Of a stretch of DNA of 64,000 nt, positions 55,360-64,000 are shown one piece after another. The position numbers were made by a program, and so were the translations under genes. Positions within the stretch are counted from its first letter, which is position 1. Every line of letters begins with the position of its first letter. The notes beneath the pieces are model-generated. The model was not told the origin of the DNA, ran no database searches, and was given only the letters and a program-made list of their open reading frames with translations. The DNA is taken from NCBI GenBank assembly GCA_902630915.1, contig CACOWD010000001.1, positions 14,464-78,463 of the forward strand, given 5' to 3'. The stretch comes from an uncultured Pelagibacteraceae bacterium. GTDB taxonomy: Bacteria; Pseudomonadota; Alphaproteobacteria; Pelagibacterales; Pelagibacteraceae.

Positions 55360-56381
55360 TGAAAAAAAAATTATTTATTTTTACAAATGAAAGCATTTTG
55401 TTAAAAGATGGAAAATTTTTTTGCGATAATATTGATATTAAATCTAGCCCAGAAGGATTAAATAAAAAATTTGAAGTAAATCTTTTTGGAAGAAAATCCT
55501 CTAAAAAAAGATCACACGAAATAAAATTAAAAAAAATAAAAATTTTCTCTAGTATATTTTCTTACTTATCAGAGGTAATAAAATCTACAAAAATTGAAGA
55601 TACAAAGTTTTTAGTTATCTCCATTTCCCCTTATACTTTTTTTATTTGCCTATTTCTTAGACTTTATGGAAAAACCCCGATAGTTTATTTAAGAAGCGAC
55701 GGTTACGGTGAGTACCAAGCTATTCTTGGAAGTTTAGGAAAACTAATTTACCATCTAATGTTTAGTTTAACTTCATTGATTTCTAATCTAATTAGTTGTA
55801 GAAAATATATATTAAGAGGCAAGAAAGGAAAAGTTGTTTATCCATCTCAACTTGACTCTGTTTGGTTAAGGAAGCCCAAGAACCTAGAATTTAATAACTT
55901 TAAACTTTTATATGTTGGAAGAATACGAGTAGAAAAAGGTATTTTCTCACTTGCCGATTTGATTAAAAACAAAAGAAATATTTCTTTGACTATAGTAGGA
56001 GCAGAAAAAAATACTACTTACAGAATTAATCAAAGCAATATTAATATCCAATTAAATCAGAGTAATAAAGCAAGGCTTATAAAATATTATGATGATCATG
56101 ATATTTTTGTTTTACCCTCATTTACAGAAGGTCACCCTATGGTTTTATTAGAAGCGTTAGCTAGAAGAAAGCCGGTAATTATTTTTAAAGAAATTGAACA
56201 TGTAATAGGTGATAAAAAAGGTATTTTTGTTGCTAAGCGAAATTTTCTAAATTTTTTTGGCACACTTAATCAAATTAAGAAAAATTATAAAAAAATTCAA
56301 AAAGATTTGATGAAAAACAAACTTCCTACATACAAAGAGTTCATTGAAGAGTTTGTAAAAGCTATCGATGACTTTAAATAG
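55359..56381 (+). CDS. GT4-like glycosyltransferase
   Basis: The 340-residue protein is a GT-B enzyme. The C-terminal half contains [20 protein letters not shown] near residue 184 and [20 protein letters not shown] with the donor-binding motif near 253. The N-terminal half is Lys/Ile-rich and less conserved. A role in lipopolysaccharide or surface glycan is likely. Its TAG stop overlaps by one base the tRNA-Ser that follows, an unusual arrangement. Confidence 0.83.
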   Translation: MKKKLFIFTNESILLKDGKFFCDNIDIKSSPEGLNKKFEVNLFGRKSSKKRSHEIKLKKIKIFSSIFSYLSEVIKSTKIEDTKFLVISISPYTFFICLFLRLYGKTPIVYLRSDGYGEYQAILGSLGKLIYHLMFSLTSLISNLISCRKYILRGKKGKVVYPSQLDSVWLRKPKNLEFNNFKLLYVGRIRVEKGIFSLADLIKNKRNISLTIVGAEKNTTYRINQSNINIQLNQSNKARLIKYYDDHDIFVLPSFTEGHPMVLLEALARRKPVIIFKEIEHVIGDKKGIFVAKRNFLNFFGTLNQIKKNYKKIQKDLMKNKLPTYKEFIEEFVKAIDDFK

Positions 56382-56470
56382 GAGAGGTGGCCGAGTGGTT
56401 GAAGGCGCACGCTTGGAAAGCGTGTAAACGGGAAACCGTTTCGAGGGTTCGAATCCCTCTCTCTCCGCCA
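56381..56470 (+). tRNA. tRNA-Ser(GGA)
   Basis: A 90-nt class II tRNA. The acceptor pairs 56381-56387 with 56460-56466 (the last pair is G-U), followed by discriminator G and encoded CCA. The anticodon stem cacgc/gcgtg encloses TTGGAAA, giving GGA. A long variable arm and T-loop TTCGAAT are present. Its first base is also the last base of the stop codon of the glycosyltransferase. Confidence 0.95.
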
Positions 56471-56541
56471 TTTTTTTAGCCCAAAACGGAATACTTAAGT
56501 TTTATGAATATTTGAGTATATCTGTTAAAAAATAAAAGATT

Positions 56542-58281
56542 ATGCGTATTTTAAAACTAGTAATAATTTTTATCTATTTAAATTCACTTAAGCAGTTATA
56601 TGCTGCCGATGTCGAAATTTCTGGAACGCAAGCAACTAGAGAAGATCTTCAAGCAAGCTCAACACTAACTATAAGTGGTACGCTCGATGGTGATTTAAAT
56701 AATATTGTTCGAGGATATATTGCTGCTGGAAATGAAATTGATAATGCTACAGTGGTTGTCGAGTCAGGTGGAGTTATTCAAGGTAAAAGCAACGCTATAA
56801 TGGGGAGAGAGACAAGTGGTTTGACTGTGACCAACTCCGGAACCATTGAAGCGACTTCATCAAAAGCAATTCAACTACAAGACTCTCAAAATGCTACTAT
56901 TACAAATAAATCCGGAGGTTTAATATTTGCCGATACAAATGCAATTGTACAACAATCTGTAGGGACTGAGGATGCTACCGGTGCAACAATTACTAATGCA
57001 GGTACAATTTATAGTGTGGAGAATAGGGCTATATATTTTTATGATGGAGCAACAGATGCAACTTTTACAAATGAGTCTGGTGGTATTATTTATAACACAT
57101 CAACATTTGCAACAGTACAAATAGATACAAATTCAACATTAATTAACAGCGGAACTATAGATAATAGAAACAGCCCTTCCAATGCAGGTATAGCAATAGT
57201 AGGTAACAACAACACTGTTACACTTAAAGATAAAAGTATTTTAGTTGGTAAAATTGATGGGGGAACAACAACTGGAAATACGTTAAAATTTCAACATGGT
57301 GTTGGTCAAGGTTACTTTTATGAAACTGCAGGTAGCTTTACTTTACAAGATTTAGATGGCAACCAAGTAGTTAAAGGATCAGCAGGATCAGTAGGCCAAG
57401 GAGGAAGTGAGACGTTAGATGAACTATTATCTTATAAGTCACTAAACATAAGACAATTTTTAAACAGATACAAAGACTCAGAAAATTTATATGACGGTAA
57501 TGGCTGGGGAGAAACTTATACCTCTTTTTTAAATCGAGAGGGTCATGCTACAAATTTGGCCTTGGAGTACGATTTATTTAATGTGGGAGCCAATTTAATT
57601 TCACCTTTAGAAAATTCAGATTTTATTCTTGCTTTTGAAGCTGGAGTTCAAGATTTTGAAGCAGAGCATAAAATTACATATCAAAATATTTCTATTGGAT
57701 TGCATCTTCCAAGTAATAAATATCTTTTAGACTTAGACTCTTTTATTTTAGGTGGAATTACTTTAAAAGAGAGTGAGAGAACAATTTTAACGAACACAAC
57801 ATCCTCTGGTAAATTAGATATAGACAGTAATTATCAAACTTTTGAAGTACATTCTGGTGTAACAAAAACTAATTCTAACCTTATTCCTAATGTTGGATTA
57901 ACGGGAAGTTTATCAATCACACCAAGTTATAATGAGAGTAAATATTATTCATGGAGAAATAGAAAAGTAGGAAATATATCTGTATTTGTTTCTGATAAAT
58001 ATAATTTTATAAATAATGATAAAGATAAATTTAATCTAGGTTGGTTATTAGACTTTAGAAGTTTGGTAGGAGATAAATCTCAAGTTTACTCAATTAATGG
58101 CACAAGTGCTAACTACAGACAAGATAATGCTATTTCAAGAGAGATTTCATTAGTCACTAATTTAGATTACGAAAAAAAGATTACAGACAATGGAAAATTT
58201 ACTGCTGGTATTTCTGCAAAAAATACTAGTCAGAACGTTGTAAGCTTAAGAGGAAATTTAGGATTTAAAGTAAACTTTTGA
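56542..58281 (+). CDS. Autotransporter-like surface protein
   Basis: The 579-residue protein has a signal peptide (about 1-21, ending in LYA). A passenger region (about 22-285) made of degenerate beta-helix repeats follows, with repeated turns such as VTNSGTIEATSSKAI, ITNAGTIYSVENRAI and LINSGTIDNRNS. From about residue 310 alternating hydrophobic strands suggest a beta-barrel, and the protein ends FKVNF, with the terminal Phe typical of outer-membrane barrels. Composition is rich in Thr, Ser, Asn and Gly. It is probably an outer-membrane adhesin-type protein; the ligand is unknown. It follows tRNA-Ser by 71 bp. Confidence 0.75.
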   Translation: MRILKLVIIFIYLNSLKQLYAADVEISGTQATREDLQASSTLTISGTLDGDLNNIVRGYIAAGNEIDNATVVVESGGVIQGKSNAIMGRETSGLTVTNSGTIEATSSKAIQLQDSQNATITNKSGGLIFADTNAIVQQSVGTEDATGATITNAGTIYSVENRAIYFYDGATDATFTNESGGIIYNTSTFATVQIDTNSTLINSGTIDNRNSPSNAGIAIVGNNNTVTLKDKSILVGKIDGGTTTGNTLKFQHGVGQGYFYETAGSFTLQDLDGNQVVKGSAGSVGQGGSETLDELLSYKSLNIRQFLNRYKDSENLYDGNGWGETYTSFLNREGHATNLALEYDLFNVGANLISPLENSDFILAFEAGVQDFEAEHKITYQNISIGLHLPSNKYLLDLDSFILGGITLKESERTILTNTTSSGKLDIDSNYQTFEVHSGVTKTNSNLIPNVGLTGSLSITPSYNESKYYSWRNRKVGNISVFVSDKYNFINNDKDKFNLGWLLDFRSLVGDKSQVYSINGTSANYRQDNAISREISLVTNLDYEKKITDNGKFTAGISAKNTSQNVVSLRGNLGFKVNF

Positions 58282-58284
58282 TTA

Positions 58285-59022
58285 TTATTTTTTTAAAATA
58301 GAGTAAATATTGTAAGTACAATATTCTTCAAGAAATTTAATTTTGCTTAATAAATTAAATATTACAGAAATAGGATGATCTGAAAAATTAGTTTTAAAGT
58401 ATGTAATTTCAAACTTTGACTCCTCAAATAATCGAAGATAGTCTTTAAAAGAATATTTGCTTAGACCTAAGTCTTCAATCTTTTTTAAATTTTTATTGTA
58501 CTTTTTATTCAATCTCTTAATTAATATTTTTTCGGGTATTAAAATATGGAACCAAGGTAAAATTGCCTCTGCTCTTCCGTGATCTCCATTGTAAAAATTA
58601 TATAAAGGACCAAAACCTACGAATGCCTTCCCATCCTTTTTTAAAATTTGATGAAATTTTTCCAATATTTGATCAAGATCTAATGAATGTTCAAAAGTAT
58701 CTTTGGTTACAATATAATCTATGTCTTTAAATTTTTCTGTTGTAAGTAAATCGATTAATTCAAATTCTACTTTATCTCTTAAAGCAGGAAAATTCTGATC
58801 TAAATTTTCCTGAGCAAAATTTATTAAATCAATTTCTAAATCGATACCGATTACTTTTTGAGCTCCTAGTGCTGCAATTTCTAATGTTAAAGAGCCATGA
58901 CCACATCCAAAATCTAATACTTTTTTATTCTTAAAATCTGGTTTTGAGCCAAGTCTTTTCCAAAATTTTTTATTTTCAATTTTTCCATGTTCAAAATATT
59001 TAAGATCATGTAATTTCATCAT
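58285..59022 (-). CDS. UbiG-like class I SAM methyltransferase
   Basis: The 245-residue protein carries the SAM-binding motif VLDFGCGHGSLTLEIAALG near residue 36, the acidic IGIDLEIDLINFA and the post-motif DYIVTKDTFEHSLD. The C-terminal third is Lys-rich and specific. The substrate is unknown. It is convergent with the autotransporter-like gene (3 bp apart). Two adjacent Met codons make the start ambiguous by one residue. Confidence 0.82.
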   Translation of the reverse strand: MMKLHDLKYFEHGKIENKKFWKRLGSKPDFKNKKVLDFGCGHGSLTLEIAALGAQKVIGIDLEIDLINFAQENLDQNFPALRDKVEFELIDLLTTEKFKDIDYIVTKDTFEHSLDLDQILEKFHQILKKDGKAFVGFGPLYNFYNGDHGRAEAILPWFHILIPEKILIKRLNKKYNKNLKKIEDLGLSKYSFKDYLRLFEESKFEITYFKTNFSDHPISVIFNLLSKIKFLEEYCTYNIYSILKK

Positions 59023-59099
59023 ATTAAATCAAATTATCATATCCACATACAACTATAAAGAGTCTTAATAAAAATCCTCGAATCAATTAAATTATTACT

Positions 59100-59131
59100 A
59101 AGGGCAGTGGAGGGAGACTGAAGCTGCCTTT
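59100..59131. other. GC-rich hairpin with CUCCCUCC-type loop
   Basis: AAGGGCAG (59100-59107) pairs with CTGCCTTT (59124-59131, one G-U) around a 16-nt loop that reads GGAGGGAG on the plus strand and CTCCCTCC on the minus strand. It is much more GC-rich than its AT-rich surroundings and lies in the 114-bp gap after the NlpC gene. It may be the terminator of that operon; the minus side has only a modest T/A tail. Confidence 0.45.
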
Positions 59132-59136
59132 GCTTT

Positions 59137-59877
59137 TTACAGTCTTTTAATTCCAATTACCTTTAAATTAGCAGTTCGTTCAATTTTGTTTATTGTTTGC
59201 TTTATATTCATCACAACTGTTTTTTTCATTGGACCATAAGCATGAATAAGCTTTTTATTTGAAATAGCTAAAGCCACGTGACCTTTCCAATATATAATAT
59301 CATTTTTTTTAATATTTTTTAATTTTATATTTTTTTTAAAGTATTTAACTTGATCTTTTGCGTCTCTTGGGCAGAATTTGTTATTAAAATTCAAAAATAT
59401 CTGTATCAAAGCTGAGCAATCAATTCCTTTAAAAGATTTACCACCCCATTTATATTTTATATTTTTAAAAATATTTATTTTTTTAAAAGGATTTTTTTCT
59501 ATATACGAAATTAGTTTTACATCGTTTTTATTAATCCAACCTTTAGAAAACTTTAAAAATTCATTTTTTTTCCCTAAGACTTTTATCTTTGAGCCAAAAG
59601 GTATTATATTAAATTTTTTTCTTTTGTTAGGAAGTTTGTAAACTTTTGCTTTCAAAATACTTACTTTGTGACTTGGTTTTAAAAATTTTGAAAAATTTTT
59701 ATTTTTAACATAACCTTTATAGCCGTCTTCTTTGATTTTGATTTTAAGCCATCTACTAGTTTTTTTAAATATTGAAAAACTTTCACCAAAAATCATTTGA
59801 GTAACAATTTCTGATTTACTTGACGGTTTCTTATAAAGATTTACAATTGAAAAACTGTTTGTTAGGTACTTAGTCAT
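59137..59877 (-). CDS. NlpC/P60 peptidase with SH3-like N-terminus
   Basis: The 246-residue protein has two SH3-like segments in the first 120 residues (NLYKKPSSKSEIVTQM and WLKIKIKEDGYKGYV), then an NlpC/P60 domain from about 130. The catalytic Cys is in GIDCSALIQ, the His in KGHVALAIS and the third residue region in IHAYGPMKK. Such enzymes cut peptidoglycan stem peptides or muropeptides. It overlaps the AmpG-like gene by 8 bp, so uptake and cleavage of muropeptides may be linked. No signal peptide is visible, consistent with a cytoplasmic recycling role. Confidence 0.83.
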   Translation of the reverse strand: MTKYLTNSFSIVNLYKKPSSKSEIVTQMIFGESFSIFKKTSRWLKIKIKEDGYKGYVKNKNFSKFLKPSHKVSILKAKVYKLPNKRKKFNIIPFGSKIKVLGKKNEFLKFSKGWINKNDVKLISYIEKNPFKKINIFKNIKYKWGGKSFKGIDCSALIQIFLNFNNKFCPRDAKDQVKYFKKNIKLKNIKKNDIIYWKGHVALAISNKKLIHAYGPMKKTVVMNIKQTINKIERTANLKVIGIKRL

Positions 59878-61243
59878 TCAACTTAAGTTTATCTTTAATA
59901 ATATAAAGAAATATAAGAGAAGGAATTACCATTACTGCTGTGATTATAAAGAATATACCCCAATCACCGTTTAACCAATCAACCAAAGCACCTGATGATG
60001 CAGCTAAAGTGGTTCTTCCTGCTGTACCAATTGATGCAAGAAGTGCGTATTGTGTTGCTGTATATGTTCTGTCAACCAACATGGAAATAAAGGCTACAAA
60101 TGCTACAGTCGCAAAGGCTGCAGCCATATCATCAAAAATTACTGCTATTGCAAATAGCAATTCTGACTTTCCATACCAAGCTAACAAGGAAAATAATAAG
60201 TTTGTTGAAGCCATTAATATGCCAGAGACAAACATAGCCTTAACTACTCCTGAGCGGATCGCAAATAAACCTCCTAATAAAGTAAAGATTACAGTAGTAA
60301 TCCAACCTAAACCTTTAGAATAAAGCGCGATGTCAGATTTTGTAAAACCAATTTCTTTGTAAAAAATTACTGACATCCTCCCTAAAAATGCCTCACCTAT
60401 TTTGAAAAGAAATACAAATCCAAGAATTGCTAAAGCTATATTAAAACCATTTTTTTTAAAAAAACTAATTACAGGACCAATTACCGTTCCTGTTAACCAT
60501 GCAATAATTTTAGTGACAACGTTAGAAGTTCCTAACTTTTCTTCAATCATTTTATCAGTAAGTCTTTGACTCTCTTTTCTGTTAATAGGCTGAGGTTCAT
60601 TCACGAATAAAAGTGCGATATTGCATGCAATTATTATTATTCCTAATACTAAAAATGTTGTTTGCCAGTAGTTTTCAAAACCAGCTTGTTGAAAAAATTC
60701 AGCCGAATTCAAGGCAACTACACCACCTAATTTATATCCTGTCCACCACCCAACAACTGCCATCGCAGCTCCTGCCTGCATTGACTTTCCTTCATGTTCA
60801 CCAATTTGTTCAATTCTTAATGCGTCGACAGTAATATCCTGAGTAGCAGAAGCAATAGCAATTATAAGACCAATGCTTATGACTAAAGCCAAGTTTGCAG
60901 TAGGATTTATAAGACTCCAGCAAACTAAACTGACTAAAATTATTGTTTGCATTGTAATTATCCAACCACGTCTGTGGCCGACTTTTTCAGTAAGCCACGG
61001 AATTCTTATTCTATCTATTATAGGTGCCCACAAATAATTAAATGCGTAAACTGCAAAAATTAAACCTGCCCATCCAATAGTACTTCTACTTAACCCGTCC
61101 TCTTTTAACCAAAGACTCAAACTACTTCCAATTAATACCCACGGAAAACCACTTATCGCGCCTAAAAGTAAAATTTTGATCATTCTCTTGTCAAAGTAAA
61201 CTTTGAAAGTTTCCGAGAGTGATTGTTTCTTAATTATTTCCAT
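59870..61243 (-). CDS. AmpG-like MFS permease
   Basis: The 457-residue protein has 12 predicted helices plus a longer central loop, with LGAISGFPWVLIGSSLSLWL near the N-terminus and the matrix of AmpG/AcnT-type sequences (ATQDITVDALRIEQ near residue 140, WAPIIDRIRIPWLTEKVGHR near 75). AmpG imports anhydromuropeptides for cell-wall recycling; the NlpC/P60 gene downstream supports this. An acetyl-CoA or other solute transporter is an alternative. It lies 3 bp after the trkH-like gene. Confidence 0.82.
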   Translation of the reverse strand: MEIIKKQSLSETFKVYFDKRMIKILLLGAISGFPWVLIGSSLSLWLKEDGLSRSTIGWAGLIFAVYAFNYLWAPIIDRIRIPWLTEKVGHRRGWIITMQTIILVSLVCWSLINPTANLALVISIGLIIAIASATQDITVDALRIEQIGEHEGKSMQAGAAMAVVGWWTGYKLGGVVALNSAEFFQQAGFENYWQTTFLVLGIIIIACNIALLFVNEPQPINRKESQRLTDKMIEEKLGTSNVVTKIIAWLTGTVIGPVISFFKKNGFNIALAILGFVFLFKIGEAFLGRMSVIFYKEIGFTKSDIALYSKGLGWITTVIFTLLGGLFAIRSGVVKAMFVSGILMASTNLLFSLLAWYGKSELLFAIAVIFDDMAAAFATVAFVAFISMLVDRTYTATQYALLASIGTAGRTTLAASSGALVDWLNGDWGIFFIITAVMVIPSLIFLYIIKDKLKLND

Positions 61244-61246
61244 TAT

Positions 61247-62695
61247 TTAATTTCTCCAAAATGAGGGAAAAAATAGAACTAAAACTGCGAAAAGCTCTAG
61301 TCTTCCCAATAACATTCCAAAAGATAATATCCATTTTGAGAGGTCAGGTATATCCTTATAATTACCATTTGGACCAATCATATCTCCAAGACCTGGGCCA
61401 ACATTTGAAATTGAACTCGCAGCTCCTGAAATTGATGTAATAAAATCTAATCCACTTATCGAAAGCAATAAAGAGATCATAAAAAAAATAAATAAAAAAG
61501 AAAATATAAAAATAATTACTGAGTGAATAAAGCTATCAGAAATTTTTTGATTGTTATATTTTGTAATTATTACACTATTAGGAGAAATGAGTTTTTTAAC
61601 TTGATTTTTTAAAAATATAAGTAGCATTTGAAGTCTGAATATTTTTATACCACATGCTGTTGATCCCGCACACCCCCCTATAAACATTAAGAATAAGAAA
61701 AAAATTAAAGAAAATTTACCCCATAGACTAAAATCATCGGTAACATATCCTGTTCCAGATAATATTGAAATTACATTAAAGGAGGAAATTCTAATTTTGT
61801 CAAAAATATTACTTTCGTAATTTATAAAGATTAAGTAAAAAAACATTATAGTTATTGATATTGTTAATAAATAAATTAACCCTTTAATTTGCACATCTTC
61901 AAAAAAAACTTTTCTATTTCCTTGGGCGAATTTCAAATATGAAATGAAAGGAATACTTCCCAAAATAATAAAAATACTTGCAATTATCTCAATATATGAA
62001 CTTTTAAAAAAACCAATTGAGTCATTATGAGTTGAAAAGCCACCAGTGGCAATTGTTGTCATGGCGTGACTAATACTATCAAATATTGTCATACCAAACA
62101 CCCAATAAAAAAAACCACATAGAAATGTTAGTATTAAATAGGTGGATATTATTGTTGCTGCTACTTCTATAGTTCTGGGTAAAATTTTTTCTGTACTATC
62201 AGGTCCCTCCATTTTGAATAATTGCATTCCACCAACTTTTAATAGGGGTAAAATTGTAATAGCCATTACAATTATTCCTATTCCTCCTAACCACTGCATG
62301 ATCGCCCTCCATAAAAGAATACTTTTTGGAGTGTTATCTAAATTTGAAATAATCGTGGCACCGGTGGTTGTAATACCTGACATACTTTCAAAAAATGCCT
62401 CACTGAAACTAAATTCTTGTGTCGCAAGCAAAAAAGGTAAACTTCCAAATAAAGCAACCATCAGCCAAGCTAATGAGGAAAACAAAAAAGTTTGTCTCAA
62501 ATTTAATTTGAATTCCTTTTCCAAATTGGCAAGCACAAATAGAATTCCTATAAAAATTGTTACAAAAGACGCACCAATAAAACTATGGCTTTTCTCATCA
62601 AAAATAATTTGAAGAGAGTAGGGCGCTAACATAGCGACCCCCAAAACTATTAATAATACGCCAATTAAAAAAAACACAGTTTTATTAGCAGCCAT
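61247..62695 (-). CDS. TrkH-family potassium uptake protein
   Basis: The 482-residue protein has about ten membrane helices and four pore-loop-like segments (for example SMSGITTTGATII, MTTIATGGFSTHN, ILSGTGYVTDDF and AASSISNVGPGLGD), which together form the K+ selectivity filter of Trk/Ktr/HKT channels. It takes up K+ and normally needs a TrkA regulatory subunit, which is not in this window. It heads the minus-strand operon with the AmpG-like and NlpC genes. Confidence 0.93.
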   Translation of the reverse strand: MAANKTVFFLIGVLLIVLGVAMLAPYSLQIIFDEKSHSFIGASFVTIFIGILFVLANLEKEFKLNLRQTFLFSSLAWLMVALFGSLPFLLATQEFSFSEAFFESMSGITTTGATIISNLDNTPKSILLWRAIMQWLGGIGIIVMAITILPLLKVGGMQLFKMEGPDSTEKILPRTIEVAATIISTYLILTFLCGFFYWVFGMTIFDSISHAMTTIATGGFSTHNDSIGFFKSSYIEIIASIFIILGSIPFISYLKFAQGNRKVFFEDVQIKGLIYLLTISITIMFFYLIFINYESNIFDKIRISSFNVISILSGTGYVTDDFSLWGKFSLIFFLFLMFIGGCAGSTACGIKIFRLQMLLIFLKNQVKKLISPNSVIITKYNNQKISDSFIHSVIIFIFSFLFIFFMISLLLSISGLDFITSISGAASSISNVGPGLGDMIGPNGNYKDIPDLSKWILSFGMLLGRLELFAVLVLFFPSFWRN

Positions 62696-62787
62696 AAAAT
62701 TGAGATTATTTAAATAGATTTAAAATTCAACTTAATATAATGCATTAAACTCTGTATTTTGCACACAAAATTTAATAAACCATAGTT

Positions 62788-64000
62788 ATGCTAGATAACA
62801 ACGTAATTCAATCTACCTCCTCATGGCCTTTCGTTGAAATAAGAAAACTTTTGAAGGAAAGGAAAGAATTAATAAATAAAAAAAAAAAGATAACTTTTCA
62901 GACAGGTTACGGTCCAAGCGGTTTACCACACATAGGTACATTTGGTGAAGTAGCAAGAACTTCAATGATGATAAATGCTTTGAATCATATTCAGGCGATT
63001 GAAAGCGAGTTGATTACATTTTCAGATGATATGGATGGACTAAGAAAAGTTCCTGATAACATTCCGAACAACGAAATATTAAAAAAAAACTTAGGTTTAC
63101 CCCTAACATCTATACCAGATCCCTTTAAAAAATTTAAAAGTTTCGGTGAGCACAATAATGAGAGGTTAAAAGAATTTTTAAAAAAATTTAATTTTGATTT
63201 TATTTTTGAAAGTTCTACTAAGAATTATAAAGAGGGAATTTTTAACAACTCTATATTACGTGTTTTAGAAAAGTATGAAGAAGTAATGAATATTATTCTA
63301 CCTACTTTAAGAGATGAAAGACGTAAGACATACTGCCCGTTTCTTCCTATTTGCCCAATAACAGGAAAAGTTCTCGAGATACCATTAGTAAGCATGGATA
63401 AAAAAAATGGAAAAGTGATATTTGATAATGAGGGCAAAAAAATTGAAACTGATGTTCTTAATGGAAATTGTAAATTGCAATGGAAAGTAGACTGGGCAAT
63501 GCGTTGGTTTACATTTGACGTAGATTTTGAAATGTATGGAAAAGATTTAACCGAGAGTGCAATTTTATCAAATAAAATTTGTAGTATTCTTGGAAAAAAA
63601 CCACCAAATGGTTTCGCTTACGAACTTTTTTTAGATGAAAAGGGTGAAAAGATTTCTAAATCAAAAGGCAATGGCATCTCTATAGAGCAGTGGTTAAGAT
63701 ATGCTTCTCCAGAGAGTTTAGCTCTTTATATGTATCCAAATCCAAAAAGAGCAAAAAAACTTTATTCTGAGGTGGTACCAAAAACAGTAGATGAGTATCT
63801 TGAAAATATAGAAAAATATCCAATTCAAAAATTAAAAGACCAATTATTAAATCCCGTTTGGCATGTACACAATGGTAAGCCACCGAATGAAAAAATTGTT
63901 ATGCCATTTTCAATGTTGCTGAATTTGGTTGGTTCAAGTAATGCTGATACTAAGGAAATTCTCTGGAAATTTATTAATAGATTTCATAAAGAAATTAATC
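62788..64000 (+). CDS. lysS: Class I lysyl-tRNA synthetase, 3'-truncated by the window
   Basis: The ATG at 62788 opens a frame that runs to the window end (404 codons visible). The nucleotide-binding HIGH-like sequence is GPSGLPHIGTFGEVA (HIGT at 48-51), and the KMSKS-like motif is GEKISKSKG (288-292). These identify the archaeal-type class I LysRS, which replaces the usual class II enzyme in many alphaproteobacteria. It is divergent from trkH with a 92-bp gap. The C-terminal anticodon-binding part lies beyond the window. Confidence 0.95.
   Translation, partial: MLDNNVIQSTSSWPFVEIRKLLKERKELINKKKKITFQTGYGPSGLPHIGTFGEVARTSMMINALNHIQAIESELITFSDDMDGLRKVPDNIPNNEILKKNLGLPLTSIPDPFKKFKSFGEHNNERLKEFLKKFNFDFIFESSTKNYKEGIFNNSILRVLEKYEEVMNIILPTLRDERRKTYCPFLPICPITGKVLEIPLVSMDKKNGKVIFDNEGKKIETDVLNGNCKLQWKVDWAMRWFTFDVDFEMYGKDLTESAILSNKICSILGKKPPNGFAYELFLDEKGEKISKSKGNGISIEQWLRYASPESLALYMYPNPKRAKKLYSEVVPKTVDEYLENIEKYPIQKLKDQLLNPVWHVHNGKPPNEKIVMPFSMLLNLVGSSNADTKEILWKFINRFHKEIN

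Noticed and set aside
59940..60323. 127-codon plus-strand frame opposite the AmpG-like gene
   Set aside because: Composition is the complement of membrane codons; no ribosome site or family.
62142..62612. 156-codon plus-strand frame opposite the trkH-like gene
   Set aside because: It mirrors hydrophobic TrkH codons and has no start signal; a shadow of the real gene.

Overview
The window looks like a piece of a streamlined, AT-rich marine alphaproteobacterial chromosome, most likely Pelagibacterales (SAR11 clade). Base composition is very low in GC by eye, and genes are packed with overlapping or near-zero spacers. The gene content fits: Coq7, TAXI-type TRAP transport, a SUV3-like helicase next to FdxA and CarD, and a class I lysyl-tRNA synthetase. 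I see no rRNA, phage, insertion sequence or CRISPR array. The assignment rests on gene content and style, not on a phylogenetic test.

Layout. 1-5.8 kb: thiol-redox and membrane genes (TlpA-like thioredoxin, HIG1-like protein, esterase, HNH nuclease, coq7, dsbB, DedA/VTT protein), a regulator with two winged-helix segments, a BASS transporter and tRNA-Leu(CAA). 5.8-11.7 kb: an acyl-CoA synthetase, a 24-residue Lys/Arg peptide gene with its own promoter and terminator, then carD, fdxA, a TerB-like gene and a SUV3-like helicase, all on the minus strand. 11.8-20.5 kb: an aminotransferase, a TAXI transporter (binding protein, terminator, fused permease), a sugar-dehydrogenase-like propeller protein, a Cys-rich exported protein, an FG-GAP/ASPIC protein and a thioesterase. 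20.4-30.8 kb: an acetyl-CoA and acetoacetate block (pyruvate dehydrogenase E2 and a lipoyl-fused E1, acetoacetyl-CoA synthetase, an HDAC-family deacetylase, thiolase) with a small Cys-rich protein gene downstream of two Fur-like palindromes.

30.8-38.0 kb: a surface-glycan cluster around tRNA-Arg(ACG) (O-antigen ligase/polymerase, TylF-like methyltransferase, GT39-like membrane transferase, two nucleotide-sugar epimerases, GT2, UppP). 38.2-45.8 kb: glutamate synthase (gltD-gltB) with a coupled Rossmann protein and a convergent hydrolase. 45.8-56.5 kb: a plus-strand translation run (GT4, thrS, infC, rpmI, rplT, pheS, pheT, lepA, GT4, tRNA-Ser). 56.5-64 kb: a small autotransporter-like surface protein, a methyltransferase, the minus-strand operon trkH-ampG-like-NlpC/P60, and the 5' part of class I lysS, cut by the window end.

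The most unusual items are the 24-aa Lys/Arg peptide gene, the pyruvate dehydrogenase E1 with its own N-terminal lipoyl domain, the Fur-like sites in front of a 58-aa Cys-pair protein, an epimerase whose catalytic Tyr is Phe, a hairpin touching the acetoacetyl-CoA synthetase start codon, and the Cys-rich exported protein beside the TAXI operon. Most of the rest is conserved housekeeping.
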